Origin: Beta vulgaris subsp. vulgaris
Lineage: Eukaryota; Streptophyta; Magnoliopsida; Caryophyllales; Amaranthaceae
NCBI RefSeq assembly: GCF_026745355.1
Contig: NC_079205.1
Coordinates: 50,683,072 to 50,747,071, forward strand
Reading direction: 5' to 3'
Length of the DNA stretch: 64,000 bases
The translations under genes were made by a program, and so were the position numbers. Numbering within the stretch: the stretch's first letter is position 1; every line of letters begins with the position of its first letter. Under the pieces are notes generated by a model that saw only the letters and a program-made list of their open reading frames with translations, was not told the origin of the DNA and made no database searches. Positions 44,573 through 55,584 of this stretch are shown here, piece after piece.

Positions 44573-45349
44573 TGGGCTAAGAATTGAGTTTGAGTTATGG
44601 TCATAGAAGACTGGAAAAGTCCTCCAATTAAATAGGAATGGTGTCTGAGCCTCCTGAAGAGTGAGAACTAAAAATTACATGGCCATGCGAAATAGGATTA
44701 AAGAGTTGATCCTTATTCGAACAGTTCAAACTCACAATCAAGGAACGAAAAATTGAGAATTACATGGTGTACTGTTATCAAATTTGGCATTAAGTGACTT
44801 CAGGAATTTAACATTGGGCTCTTGTCTTCGAACAAGTGAGAGATTGAAGGAATATATCCTTAGACACCCGACATTTATATCTCATTCATAAACGTTGGGG
44901 CGCCTTTCAAGGGCTCGCTGCTTCGTTTCAGGAGCCATTTGGTGTAGAACCACATATCTTGTGGTTTAGATTGCTTCTTTCCCTCTTTGCTTGTGTCGAT
45001 TCCTATAGTGAAAAAGAAAGGAAAGACTCAAATAGGCCAACTCATTTAGTATAGTAAAACTCAAGATACTCAGTAGAGGCCCATTCGCGATCATCTTTGT
45101 AGGATAAGCCCCTCGGAAGCATAGTGATAGTCCTTTTCAAGAAAAGATTATGCTTCTCGGGTCAAAGAAAGAGTAGCTTGTAGCTCCACGCCATCCTAGA
45201 CGTAGTCTACCTTCGTTAGTCTTGCCTTTTGTTGAAGATTTCGATGAACCAGGTAACCAAAAGTCACGATCGGTAGGTTGAACCCCGGATCATGATTCTG
45301 GAGCACGCTGGTTCGAGTCCAGCTCGTGACAAGACCATGGACACTTAAT
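44573..45349. other. Copia C 3' region and organelle-like segment
   Basis: 44573 onward continues the copia C untranslated sequence. From about 44890 the composition changes to a less AT-rich style with hairpins (cccctcggaagcatag ... ttatgcttctcggg at 45111-45160) and ends in a tRNA-like structure. This style resembles plant mitochondrial non-coding DNA. That origin is inferred. Confidence 0.4.
45263..45331 (+). ncRNA. tRNA-like cloverleaf (possible mitochondrial t-element)
   Basis: The 69 nt fold as a tRNA: a 7/7 acceptor stem (gtcacga with tcgtgac), D stem ggt/acc with a 7-nt loop, anticodon stem ccgga/tctgg (one G-U) with loop tcatgat, a 5-nt variable loop, a perfect T stem gctgg/ccagc with loop ttcgagt, and discriminator A. 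Abnormal points: 3-bp D stem, no base between D and anticodon stems, and C instead of U before the anticodon position (triplet atg). This suits a tRNA-like processing signal (t-element) or a degenerate tRNA rather than a normal nuclear tRNA. No A-box of the usual form. Confidence 0.55.
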
Positions 45350-45945
45350 ATAAATAGGAAGTAATTATGAAGATAATAAAGTTAATTACTTTAGTATTCA
45401 TATTTTCTTGCTAGAGAATAAATATGATTAATAGTACAATATTGATTGGGTGTATAACTAAAATATATTAATCTTATGATGTCGCACATTGTACCACAAG
45501 TTAGAGAAAAGAATCCTAATCCATCTAGGATTACGGTTGGCCGATCATGAGGGGAATAGGAGGAGAATCAGTTTTCCTAACTTGCTTATGAGTCTTCTAT
45601 TATATATAGGATCTAGTATTAGGGTTTAGGGGATGACTTTATTAAGCAGTGTCTTTTCGCAAGAGAACGGGCTTGTGAAACCCTAATATATTCCCCTAAA
45701 CGACGCCTATACCACAAAAAAGCAAAGGATCTTTTCTCTTCTGTTCTAGTAGACGTTGATGTTCAACTGGTGCTCGTGGACTTATTAGAGGGGGAACACT
45801 TGAGGCTCTTAGATCTTCGAATCTTGCATACATCTGGAAAATCATGCTACGTACAATGTACTTCTAATCTTTCTTGATTAATTCGTGCATTTGATTATTT
45901 AGGCGATCCTATGATAGATTTTAGGAAATTATTTCCTGAAATTCC
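45350..45945 (+). repeat. 3' LTR of copia C
   Basis: Right part (45620-45945) matches the remnant at 34724-35070. The left boundary is uncertain. TATA-like run tattatatatagg at 45598-45610. Confidence 0.65.
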
Positions 45946-45954
45946 GCACTTGTA

Positions 45955-46590
45955 TTTTTTAGTCCAAAGGGCATAACTTTATAACAATAAATACCTTTAT
46001 CGATGATGAACGCGGTGATAATGTCCTGAGTAAGAGTCCATAAAGCCAAGAGCTTGTGTCCTGCAGTCATGTTCTACCATTGCGTCTATGTGTGGTAATG
46101 GGAGTGTATCCTTTGGACAAGCTTTGTTTAAGTCCATAAAATCAATGCATACTCTTCGCTTACCATTTTTCTTGCGAACGATGACGACGTTAGCTAACTA
46201 GTCAGTGTATTTTACTTCGCTACTTTATTAGCGTTGATCAATTTCTAAACTTTGTCGTTTATGATAGATTGTGTTCAGGCGCGTGAACTTGCGACATTTT
46301 GCTTGATTGGCTTGTGCTCTGGATCCACGTTCAACTTTTGGGTGATCACATCTGGCCTGAGCTTCTATGTCTTTGTGGGACCATGCAAAACAATCATGGT
46401 TATGTTTCAAAAATATAATTACGTGGTTTCGTAATACAGGTGACATGGTTGCTTCAATATTGATAAAGCGATTAGGGAAAGCTGGATCGAGCACTACTTC
46501 ACCAATTTGTGCTCATCTGCTGCTATTGCACTTGTTAATTACTAGATGGTCTCCATTAATTGTTTGAGCGATGAATTATAGCACTCCCTA
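45955..46590 (-). pseudogene. Gypsy C reverse transcriptase, N-terminal part
   Basis: Minus strand. 46494-46228 reads LRNHVIIFLKHNHDCFAWSH, the segment before RT in plant gypsy elements. After breaks, 46220-45960 gives an RT N terminus (RRVCIDFMDLNKACPK-like) that ends at the copia C LTR. The rest of pol is not in the window. Confidence 0.75.
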
Positions 46591-46598
46591 GCGGCCTT

Positions 46599-47285
46599 TT
46601 ACTGCCCTTTGATCTCTTGGATGCCCCATTTGGTAGGGAACTTAACCGTTTGATGGTACGTCGAAGACACTACTTTCATCTTATGGATCCAATGTGTGCT
46701 AAGAAGGAAGTTGTTTGCTGATGGAAAATGAAGGATGTTGAATTTAATATGTAAGTTGACTCCTTTGACGTAAGTTAGTAGAATGATCTCTCCAACGATT
46801 TGTTGTGCTTCTCCGCTGAATCCTACTAAGATCGGTGACTTCATTGTTATATATATGTCATCAAGACCCATACCTTCTAAGGCTCTTTAAAACATAATGT
46901 TAGCAGAACTACCACCGTCGACCAATACTTGTCGTAACAGGCAGTTGCTAACCGTTATGGAGATAAATAGTCTATGATGGTGTTCTTCTTCACAAACGTC
47001 ATTGTTGTCAAAGGTAATGGACATTGCTTCCAACTTCCTTTCATCTTCCGACCTGCAGTCTTTAGGAACTTTTGACAAGGGGGAGCCCTCTCTTGCTAGC
47101 CTTTTGGCTGCTGAATATGTTTGTCCCCAAACATCAGATCCACCAGAAATTACATTATTGCCTTTATGTGCAAGGGAGATGTAAGCAGATTGTGTTTTGG
47201 TGAATTCTTGTCGAAGGAAAAATTTCGTTTGTCGCTTAGGAGGTCTTGCAGATGTCCTTAGTTCACCATGAACGCGACTTCCCAC
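46599..47285 (-). pseudogene. Gypsy C protease region
   Basis: 47285-46887 ends with LLRQVLVDGGSSANIMF, the DGG protease active site. 46871-46599 continues (GLDDIYITMKSPILVGFSGE ... FILSTHWIHKMK-like) after one frame break. Family-typical spacing to RT. Confidence 0.82.
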
Positions 47286-48106
47286 TAAGGGCTATGTAGT
47301 CTTCTGTATTGTGGCCATGATCGTGTGGAACTAACACCATTTGGTTTGATCTTTCTAAGCATCTGGTCGGTTGCTCTATCTTGGCTAACCGACGAGAGCG
47401 CTAATCTTTGGTAAGGCGTTTACTACGCATCGAATGTCGACAGAAAAACCATATGAGGGTATGCATTGTGATCTGTCTTTTCATCCATCATGCTGATTTC
47501 GATATGCCATTAACATTATGTACCTGATTGGGACGGTTGTAAGGGTGAGACCTCTAGTTGTGCCTTTTGGGCGCAAAAATTTTATTGTCGCATCGATATG
47601 GTGTTTAGAATGGCATCATCTTCTGGCAATCGCATCTGAACTAACGTACGCTCTAAATTTGACTTTAGGACATCGTACACGGGTACTTGGCCATATGGTT
47701 GTAGAGCTTTGGCAGAAGGGCCAAGCCATTTTCTGATACATTCAGTAATAGTTTCAGTATCTAAATCTTTAATTTCGATCATTTCTTTGTTAAAGCGATT
47801 ATAATAATCGCGGATGGATTGTCTTTGCTTTTGGACGACGCCATATAGATCGATGGTCTGATTTTCAAGACCGTGACTTCCTTCGAATTTGTTGTAGAAC
47901 TTGTTGACCAAGGTAGAGAAGCTGCTGATGCTTCCATGTTTGAGGGATTTGAGCCATTTAAGAGTTGGCCCGGTTAGTGTTACTCCAAATGACTTGCTGT
48001 CTTGGCGATCTTCTCGACGAACGATGAAACAGTGTAACCATATCGATATTCGACGACACTTAGGGTTGTAGCTCCTGGAAGTTGAGACAGTAGCCTTATT
48101 ATCCAA
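47286..48106 (-). pseudogene. Gypsy C gag
   Basis: 48106-47582 holds the retrotransposon gag domain: GPTLKWLKSLKHGSISSFS, FNKEMIEIKDLDTETITECI. The zinc-knuckle region toward 47300 is broken by several stops. Confidence 0.82.
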
Positions 48107-48521
48107 CGGTTCTGCTTCTCGATCACGACCATCTGTTTTGCCATAAGGTCTCCCTCTTTTGGTGGACCGTTCTCAGGCTTGAGCTCTCGTTCATCTTTGA
48201 ATCGCTGGCATTGTCTTTGTCTTCTGAGTCGGTGCTATCTTCATCAATCGGAGATTGACTGCTTGGTGGGGACGTCTTCGACGTTGTGTTGACATCGCTG
48301 CTTGGACGCTTTTGTCGATGCCAACTCTTCTTATAGCTTCTGAACTTGTTCTCGTGACGTAGTGAATTCAGATGAAAGACACTCGTTATCTTTCTAGATT
48401 TGCTGATAGGCAGCTTGCATTTTTCAGGAGTCCATTAGTACGGAACGGATTAAGACGCTTCGTCGTTAATAGAAACAGACGTAAGATCTTGCTGTTGGAT
48501 CTACGGTGGGTGCCAAATTGT
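48107..48521 (-). other. Gypsy C gag N terminus and primer site
   Basis: Decayed acidic gag N-terminal sequence. At 48505-48521 the minus strand reads tttggcacccaccgtagatc, a typical plant gypsy primer-binding site, next to a TGTTTATAC LTR edge at 48523. Confidence 0.5.
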
Positions 48522-48559
48522 TTATACATTATTTTGCTTTAAAGACAAAGGTTGATGTT

Positions 48560-48905
<346 letters not shown>

Positions 48906-48961
48906 TACACTGAAAATAACGCCCAAATTATGGTTTTATCTGGTCTAAATTCATAATCTTT

Positions 48962-49599
48962 TGTTATTTGTGACATGAGATCTTGTGAAAATGACATAAG
49001 GCTGAGTTTGAATGCATATATCTCTCAATATATAAATGGTTTTGGTGTGATTCAGATTGAAGGTTGATAGCGTTCCAAGAACATCCCAACGACAGGTCAT
49101 ATGCCCGATTCCGCTGAGAATCGAGAAATCTATGGTCGTTTTACAAAGAACTGTCGAAACTAGAATTTTGTCTCGCGCCCGACTGGTGAGTTTTGGCATG
49201 ACCGGGCGGTTTTGCCTGGATACTCTTTGATGCATTCTTTCACGGGTTATTCTAATGGTTACCATAAGTTTATTAAGCCGTCATTAGAGTTATACTAGGA
49301 GATTATTCTAGGATTTATTAGGATTTTCTTATGTTATAAAAGGGCCATTTTTGGTGATTAATTGTTTGACACACCTCTTTAAGCCATTAAGAATTTAGGA
49401 CTCCTTGTATATCTCTTTGTTTTCTTCATTATAGTGAAGAAGCTCTTGAATCCCCCACATGTGGACGTAGGTCTAATTTGACCGAAACACGTAAATCTTT
49501 GTATTATTCTTGTTTATTTTCTTTATCGTTTTTCTCGTTCCTATTATTTTGTTGACTTGTTTCGCATTAATCAAACATTACACCACCGTTTTCCTAACA
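48962..49599 (+). repeat. 5' LTR of copia D
   Basis: TGTTATTTG start, CCTAACA end. TATA box tataaaag at 49335-49342. A CG-richer patch with gcccgactgg and gaccgggcgg at 49168-49212. Confidence 0.9.
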
Positions 49600-49600
49600 A

Positions 49601-49617
49601 ACTGGTATTAGAGCAAG
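49601..49617 (+). promoter_or_regulatory. Primer-binding site of copia D
   Basis: actggtattagagcaag, next to the 5' LTR, matches the usual copia initiator-tRNA-Met site (TGGTATCAGAGC) apart from a C-to-T change. Confidence 0.8.
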
Positions 49618-49665
49618 TTTTTAAGGTCTTAGGTGTTCATAGACTAGTTTTATTAAATTATTCCA

Positions 49666-50425
49666 ATGAAATTCGACATTGAGATATTCGATAGGAAAGT
49701 AAATTTTGGCCTATGGCAATTGAAGATGAAAGTCATCTTGGTTCAAAGTGGCTGTCACAAGGCTTTTGAAGGTGCATGCATTCAAAAAGCCTTCGGGTAT
49801 AAGGATGATATGTATAGAAGGAGATTGATATGAAGGTTTTTTCGGCAATTCAATTATGTCTATCTAATGAATGTTTGAGACGACTATTGCGGGTTTGTGG
49901 TTGAATTTGGAGTCACTTTATATGATAAAGAGCGTGACCAACTGTCTACTATTCAAATCTAGACTTCATCATCTCAGTCTAGAAGAAGGTAAATCGCTTG
50001 AGTTTCGTCTAGATAAATTCTTCTCCATCATTATTGATTCGCAAAACATCGATATTGAGACCAATGAAGAGGATATGGCTATTAAGTTGTTGTGTTCTTT
50101 ATCGCCTTTGTATAAGCAGTTTTGAGATACTCTATTATATGGTAGAGATGGTTTGAGTTTGGAGGATGTTAAGGATGCCTTAACTCAGAGAGATTTAATT
50201 AACAGTAAGTTGGTTTATAAATCTAATAACCTTTCTCAAACTAATGATTTGGTTGCTCATGGTGGAAAGAATTTTAGCAAAAGTGAAATCTGTAACTGTT
50301 GTCACGTGAAGGGTCGTGTCAAAACCGACTGTTGGAAATTAAAGAAGAAGAATGGGGAAAAGTCCAATGAGGACCAATCCACAAATATCGCCAACAATGC
50401 CTTTCATGATGATTTTGCACTTTAG
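49666..50425 (+). pseudogene. Gag of copia D
   Basis: ATG at 49666 (MKFDIEIFDRKVNFGLWQLK). Frames shift near 49780 and 49870. 49871-50125 and 50153-50425 cover the UBN2-type gag domain (LHHLSLEEGKSLEFRLDKF) and a zinc knuckle CNCCHVKGRVKTDC, in which the expected His is Arg. One stop at 50123-50125. Confidence 0.85.
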
Positions 50426-51002
50426 GGTTACAAGTTTTGGGGCTATGGTTACTATGATCTCTTCATGATTGGTGCCCATTTGAGATCTCTAGGTAAAACG
50501 AGAAACCGTGTGAATTTTTGCTATGGAGTCTATGATAGATTGCTTTTGAGTTTGTAATAAAAGTAGCAATCTTGGTTATGCATTAGATTTCATTCTAGTT
50601 ATGCTATTTCTTATCTCAAATTTGGTACTTTTGTATTTTGTTAAGTACAAATGTAATTTAGAAATTATTAATGTAATTTAATAATTCTAGAATTGCTTAT
50701 GTTTGTTGTTGAGATGAAGAAGAGTTTGAAGAGAGTTTGGTCAATTTGAATAAGCATGCTTGGCATTAGCGACCTTGTACTCCCAATCCAGGCCATGTGA
50801 TTGTTTTGTATACAAAGCTTTGTGCTCGAAGATGCACATGTACACAATTATAGAAGATGTGCGTTCTTGATTGCCTAAAGTGAGTAGCTTATGTAATTTT
50901 GTTTAAGGTGGAGGTTCTATGTTTATGGTGAGCATCACTTCTTGGTTTTCAGTTCAAGGTGGAGTTATCTTGATTGATCGATTTCAAGTCAAGGTGGAGA
51001 TT

Positions 51003-51647
51003 TGTTATTTGTAACAGGTTATCTTGTCAAAATGGTATAAGGCTGACTTTGATTGAACATTTCTCTCAATATATAAATGGTTTTACGTGATTCAAATTGG
51101 AGGTGAGAGCTTGTTCCAAGAGCTTTTCAATGACATGTCATATGCCCAATTCTGCTGAGAAATGTAGAAGTTATGGCTGTTTTACGTAAAACTGTTGAAA
51201 CTGGAATTTCGTCTCGCTTCCGACTGGGAGGGTTTTGCCCGACCAGGCAGCAGCGCCTGACCGGGCGATTTTGTCCCGGGCTAGCGGACGATGCGTTCTT
51301 TTACGAGTTATTCTAATTTTTACTCTAAGTTTATTAACACGTCATTATAGTTATATTAAGATATTATTCTAGGGTTCATTAGGGTTTTTTATGTTATAAT
51401 AAAAGGACCCTTTTTGGTGACCAATTGTTTGTCACACACCTTTAAGCCATTAATAATTTTAGGAATTCTTGTATATTCTCTTTGTAGAAGCTCTCGAAGT
51501 CCCCATCTTTGGACGTAGGTCTAATTTGACCAAACCACGTAAATCTTTATGTTATTCTTGTTTATTTTTTTTATCGTTTTTCTCGTCCTTATTATTCAGT
51601 TGACTTGTTATACATTAATCAAATGCTATACCACCCTTTTCCTAACA
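51003..51647 (+). repeat. 3' LTR of copia D
   Basis: Direct repeat of 48962-49599. Its CG-rich patch is longer (cgcctgaccgggcgattttg near 51251) than in the 5' copy. Confidence 0.9.
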
Positions 51648-51652
51648 TCTTC

Positions 51653-53157
51653 GATCCGGTCCAAATTGCAGTCGTGTTCGGTCCAATTTCGATTTGGCTC
51701 TGGTCTTTGCATAGCCCTACTTGCTATTAGGCTTTACTTGCTCTTGCAAACTATAAAAAATTAACCCCTCAAAAAATAACTATAAAAAATTAAAACATAA
51801 TGCTTAACAATATAGTGCACGTATTTTTTGCGCTTCTTAGCTTGTATCAGTTGTATGTTTATGCAAGTAGACAAGATCAAGATTAGACTAGAAATTATAA
51901 AAATTAATGACATTACATTCCTAAATTAGTTTGCTCCTCTATTTTTTTCTCGGGAGCATTTAATTTTTGGTGATCAAGTTCGCTGAGTATTTATGACGGT
52001 ATAACAACTTCTCTGCTCTGAAATTACAATATATTCATGTCCAGATCGTTTGCTTCTCACCTTCCTCATTTCCCTCAACATCGATTCCGCATTTCCGGTT
52101 TTTTTCTCCTTCCTTCACCTCACTCAATCATATCTCCTGTTACTATACGAACAAATCCCTATTTTTCTCTGTCCACTTTTGGCTGGCAAGCGTGCTGAAC
52201 GAGGATTTGAGGTGAGAATTATTTTTGATGTTATAGATCCACCTATTTTTTGGTGGAGTTTACTGCTCCATCTGCTCGTAAGTCGTAAGTCGTAAGTCGT
52301 AACTCGTAAGATGCCTTATTTCTTTTAAAACTGTTCGATATTCTTTTGGAGTTTTAGTCGTAACTCTAACATTCTGCCTTTTCTTCTTTTTGCTGGGGTT
52401 GGGGGGGTGGGGGTTTTCGAGGGTGGTGGGTGCCTGGGTGTGGGGGGAGAGGGGGGAGCACACATCTGTCCCTTCTTTGTTTTGCCCTAAATGTTACCCT
52501 CTTTTTATTATTTTATTTTTTTGTCTACATATTTTATTTACTCTCCTTTCGCTCTTCCAACTTTTTAAACTTGCCTTCTAAATCGGCTCGGTTTGACAAT
52601 ATGAGCTGAAAATGAAATGAAACTAATAAATTAACTGAAACTGATAAGATAAAGGTGAAACTGATAAGGTGTTGAATTAATAGAGTACCTGATCAGATTG
52701 ATTGTCGATAAATTATTTTGGCAAAATTAGTTGATGTCAAAATTTTAAAAAGATTCTCCAAAATTTCAGTCACCTAATTTTAAAAAGGTAAAAATGTTAA
52801 CTTATCATTTAAGTTATTTTAACTACATAAAATTTTATTTTAGGTACCACCCAGATAGTACTAATCATTTTAGTACCTTAAATATGTTAGTACCTTATCA
52901 TTTAAGGTAACTAAAATGCTTCCCAAACAGAGCCATGAATTATCTATATAAATAAATATATTAAAAGGCATTCCCAAACAATGAACGATGTCACGTGGCA
53001 CTTTTCGTTTGTGTTTAACTACATATAATCCATATACAATAAAAAAAAAAGTAGAAAATGTGTTGCTCAAGATTTGACTCTGTGTGTCGCAAGCATACAG
53101 ACCAAAGCCTTGACCACTAAATCAAGAAATATTTGATATTATCATTTCAAACTAAAA
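51653..53157. other. Non-genic stretch with exon-like leader and G-rich tract
   Basis: 52050-52213 looks like a 5' leader or first exon (open frame ending at a gtgaga donor), but no downstream exons are recognisable. cgtaagt is repeated at 52276-52310. Bases 52394-52460 are extremely G-rich. The rest is AT-rich. Confidence 0.4.
52394..52460 (+). other. G-rich tract with quadruplex potential
   Basis: Plus strand has runs ggggttggggggg, ggggg, ggg, gggg within 67 bp, enough for a G-quadruplex by the usual four-run rule. Confidence 0.7.
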
Positions 53158-53710
53158 TCTCTATTATATAAGCCAAGGGAGGAGGCGTGGTGTCTTTTTT
53201 TGAAGTGACTAAAATATCCTCTAATAATTTAAAACAGTGTTTTTCTTTTTATAAAAAATTGAAAAATGAGAATCAAACTTGCCATATGAGTAGGTCAAAA
53301 TAGAATATGCAATACCATTAATAAGTTGACAAACTAGATTGACACAATCAATTCACGAAATCAATTATCAATTAGAATCTTCAACCAAAAAAATTTAGCA
53401 ATATATCGTGATAACATAATATTTCATATTTACAAAGTTCAAACAATATGGTTTATTAATATTTATAATTGTTAAAGAATTATATTAAAGTCGTTGAAAA
53501 CAAATTATTAAATCATCGACCAAATTTTTCAATGACGGTATTGAACAGTTAAAAATCATTTACCTTTAATTTGAAAAGATAATAACATCTACAAAAGAAC
53601 CTTAATAATTTATATCACTACCAACATAATTTTTAGATAAAAAAAAAAAATTCATTTATATATACCTACATAAGATTGTTGGCGCACGTATCGCGTGTAT
53701 AGGCAACTAG
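53158..53710 (+). mobile_element. Non-autonomous Helitron-like element
   Basis: Starts TCTCTATTATATAAG after an A, ends CTAG before a T. A short hairpin (gcacg tat cg cgtgt) lies about 15 bp before the end, as in plant Helitrons, with gcgcacgtatcgcgtgtata typical of their 3' ends. No Rep/helicase, no inverted repeats, no duplication. Confidence 0.55.
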
Positions 53711-54813
53711 TATTAATAAATGAAAGATATAATTACACAAAACGTAGCACGGGCTTAACATCGAGTTCAATGAATTAAATTGTGAAGTCAAACAATGATG
53801 TTTGGAAGCATACTAAATCTGGCTAAAGTACATTAACAAGTTAATTGTCGGTAATTTAGACCCAAGCAAATAGGAAATTAACAGATCTTGGACCAAATAT
53901 TAATTTGGAAATTTCAAATTTCCAACTTCTTCATCAAAAGCTTGAATTTTTAACCATTATGAAAAAAAAAAAAAAAAAATCATAGTTGACCATTGCTTTG
54001 CCAGTCCCAATTAAGATCCTCCCCTATCCTACATTATATTGTTAAAATTTTGTGAACATGTCAACAACTTTGTTCAATTTTCATTAACTGCAAAATCAGT
54101 TTTTTGCAACTTGAATAAACTTGCAATTACAGTTGGATATTCAACCAGGTCTTAAAAACTGGGTTCGATATTTAGACTTTCATATTACAAAACAGTTATG
54201 TTTTCAGTCTGATTTAATCCCGTGTATATCAATATTTCGGGATCAGATATCCAGTTTAGCCTGATCGAAAACTGAATTATCTGAATTAAATTATGACTTG
54301 CATATTGTTTACTAATACAAAATAATTTTTGACTCTTTGTCTATATTATGTGCAACACACTAAGTGTTCAGAAGCCAACTAGTAGTTATTGTCCTCTATG
54401 GACTCTAACCCGCAAGGTTTTGGTGTAGGACGACGATAGTCCTATTCAAAAAAAAAATTCTACTATAAATTGAAGTATCCATCCCTATATAAAAAAGCTT
54501 TTTTCTCCTCAACTTTCGATGTGGGATAACTATAAGGCATCACCTCCTCCCTTTCTTTATACATTCTACATATCCGTACGCACTACAACATACCGAAATA
54601 AGCCCTAATTTTGGCATACCATATGTTATACTCCTAGCCCTAGGTGCTCAAGAACGCACTAATAGATATGGACTTTTATTGGTCCTAGCCCAAGGTTTTG
54701 CTTTCATATAACTATTAGCATGTTACACGTTTTTCATATTTAACATCGAAAAAGGATTTCTATTAGTATATTCAAAATTCTAATGTAGCTTACATCATCA
54801 TAAATTTAACTTA
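53711..54813. other. AT-rich intergenic sequence
   Basis: Nothing gene-like. Contains several A-runs and the phrase aacgtagcacgggc (53740), which also occurs in plant Helitron ends. Confidence 0.5.
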
Positions 54814-54818
54814 ATGAA

Positions 54819-55547
54819 TGTTGGAACATTTATAGGGTAATGGGTTTGAAACTCATATGGGTATGTACTAGAAGAGGAGGAGGTCTAGTATGCAAAAGTA
54901 GAGTGCATCAAGTGGTAAAAACGCATTGATAAACCAAGGGAGACAGAAGACTGGCCGCGAGTCGCGACAACCGTCGCGAGTCGCGACCAGTGGCCCGTCG
55001 CGAGTCGCGACAGGCGTCGCGGGTCGCGACCAGCGCCTCGCGACTCGCAGCTTCTTCGCGAGTCGCGACGTGTCTTCTGCCTTGGAATGCGAAAAGATGC
55101 CTTGACGGTTTTATTCCGTTGTGATGTTTGCTTCATTTTAATGACCTTTAAGGTCCTTAAATCAGTGATTAAAGGCCTTTGATGGTGATTAAATGGGGGT
55201 TATGGTTAACACTCTAGTCAATGAAAGTGTTTATCTTATATAAACCTTGGATTCCTATGAGTGAGGGTTAGAAGAAAATCAGAATTTTTCTATACTCTCA
55301 AATACTTCTTGCTTGCTTAAGAGAAAACTTGCAATCTTCTCTTGAGTGTTCTTCACAAACACAAAAACACAAGTTCTTGTTGATTCACTTAGAAGATCAT
55401 CTAAGTGGATTGTTTCTCTCCATTGTATCTCATTAGTTATTTCGTGTTAACCCGGTGATCCTAGAGGGGCGAAATTAAACTAATAGGAAAGCGTAGTTTC
55501 CGTGCCTTGGAGTGGATATCCGGTTCTCTCATTGATCACATCTAACA
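54819..55547 (+). repeat. 5' LTR of copia E
   Basis: TGTTGGAAC start, TCTAACA end. TATA box tatataaa at 55237-55244. CG-rich minisatellite at 54955-55065 in the U3 region. Confidence 0.93.
54955..55065. repeat. CG-rich minisatellite in 5' LTR of copia E
   Basis: Tandem degenerate units such as cgtcgcgagtcgcgac, rich in tcgcga palindromes. About 110 bp here versus about 185 bp in the other LTR. Confidence 0.9.
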
Positions 55548-55566
55548 ATCTATTAGTTTAATTTCT
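55548..55566 (+). promoter_or_regulatory. Unusual primer-binding region of copia E
   Basis: Right after the LTR the usual tggtatcagagc is absent. Instead atctattagtttaatttc lies there. Bases 55550-55565 are perfectly complementary over 16 nt to 55471-55486 within the LTR (gaaattaaactaatag). Confidence 0.6.
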
Positions 55567-55584
55567 TCTCATTTCTTTTCGGAT

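Larger units (their letters stand above)
48962..51647 (+). mobile_element. Gag-only Ty1/copia element D
   Basis: LTRs 48962-49599 and 51003-51647 with TG...CA ends, and flanks tcttt and tcttc (4 of 5 match). Interior is only 1.4 kb: a primer site, a decayed gag, and 3' sequence with a purine tract (aaggtggagat). There is no trace of protease, integrase, RT or RNase H, so the copy is non-autonomous. Confidence 0.9.

Noticed and set aside
52050..52295. Start of a host gene
   Set aside because: One leader-like open frame with a donor-like site, but no following exons or recognisable protein.
54591..54640. cactacaacataccg as a CACTA end
   Set aside because: No matching inverted end or subterminal repeats nearby.
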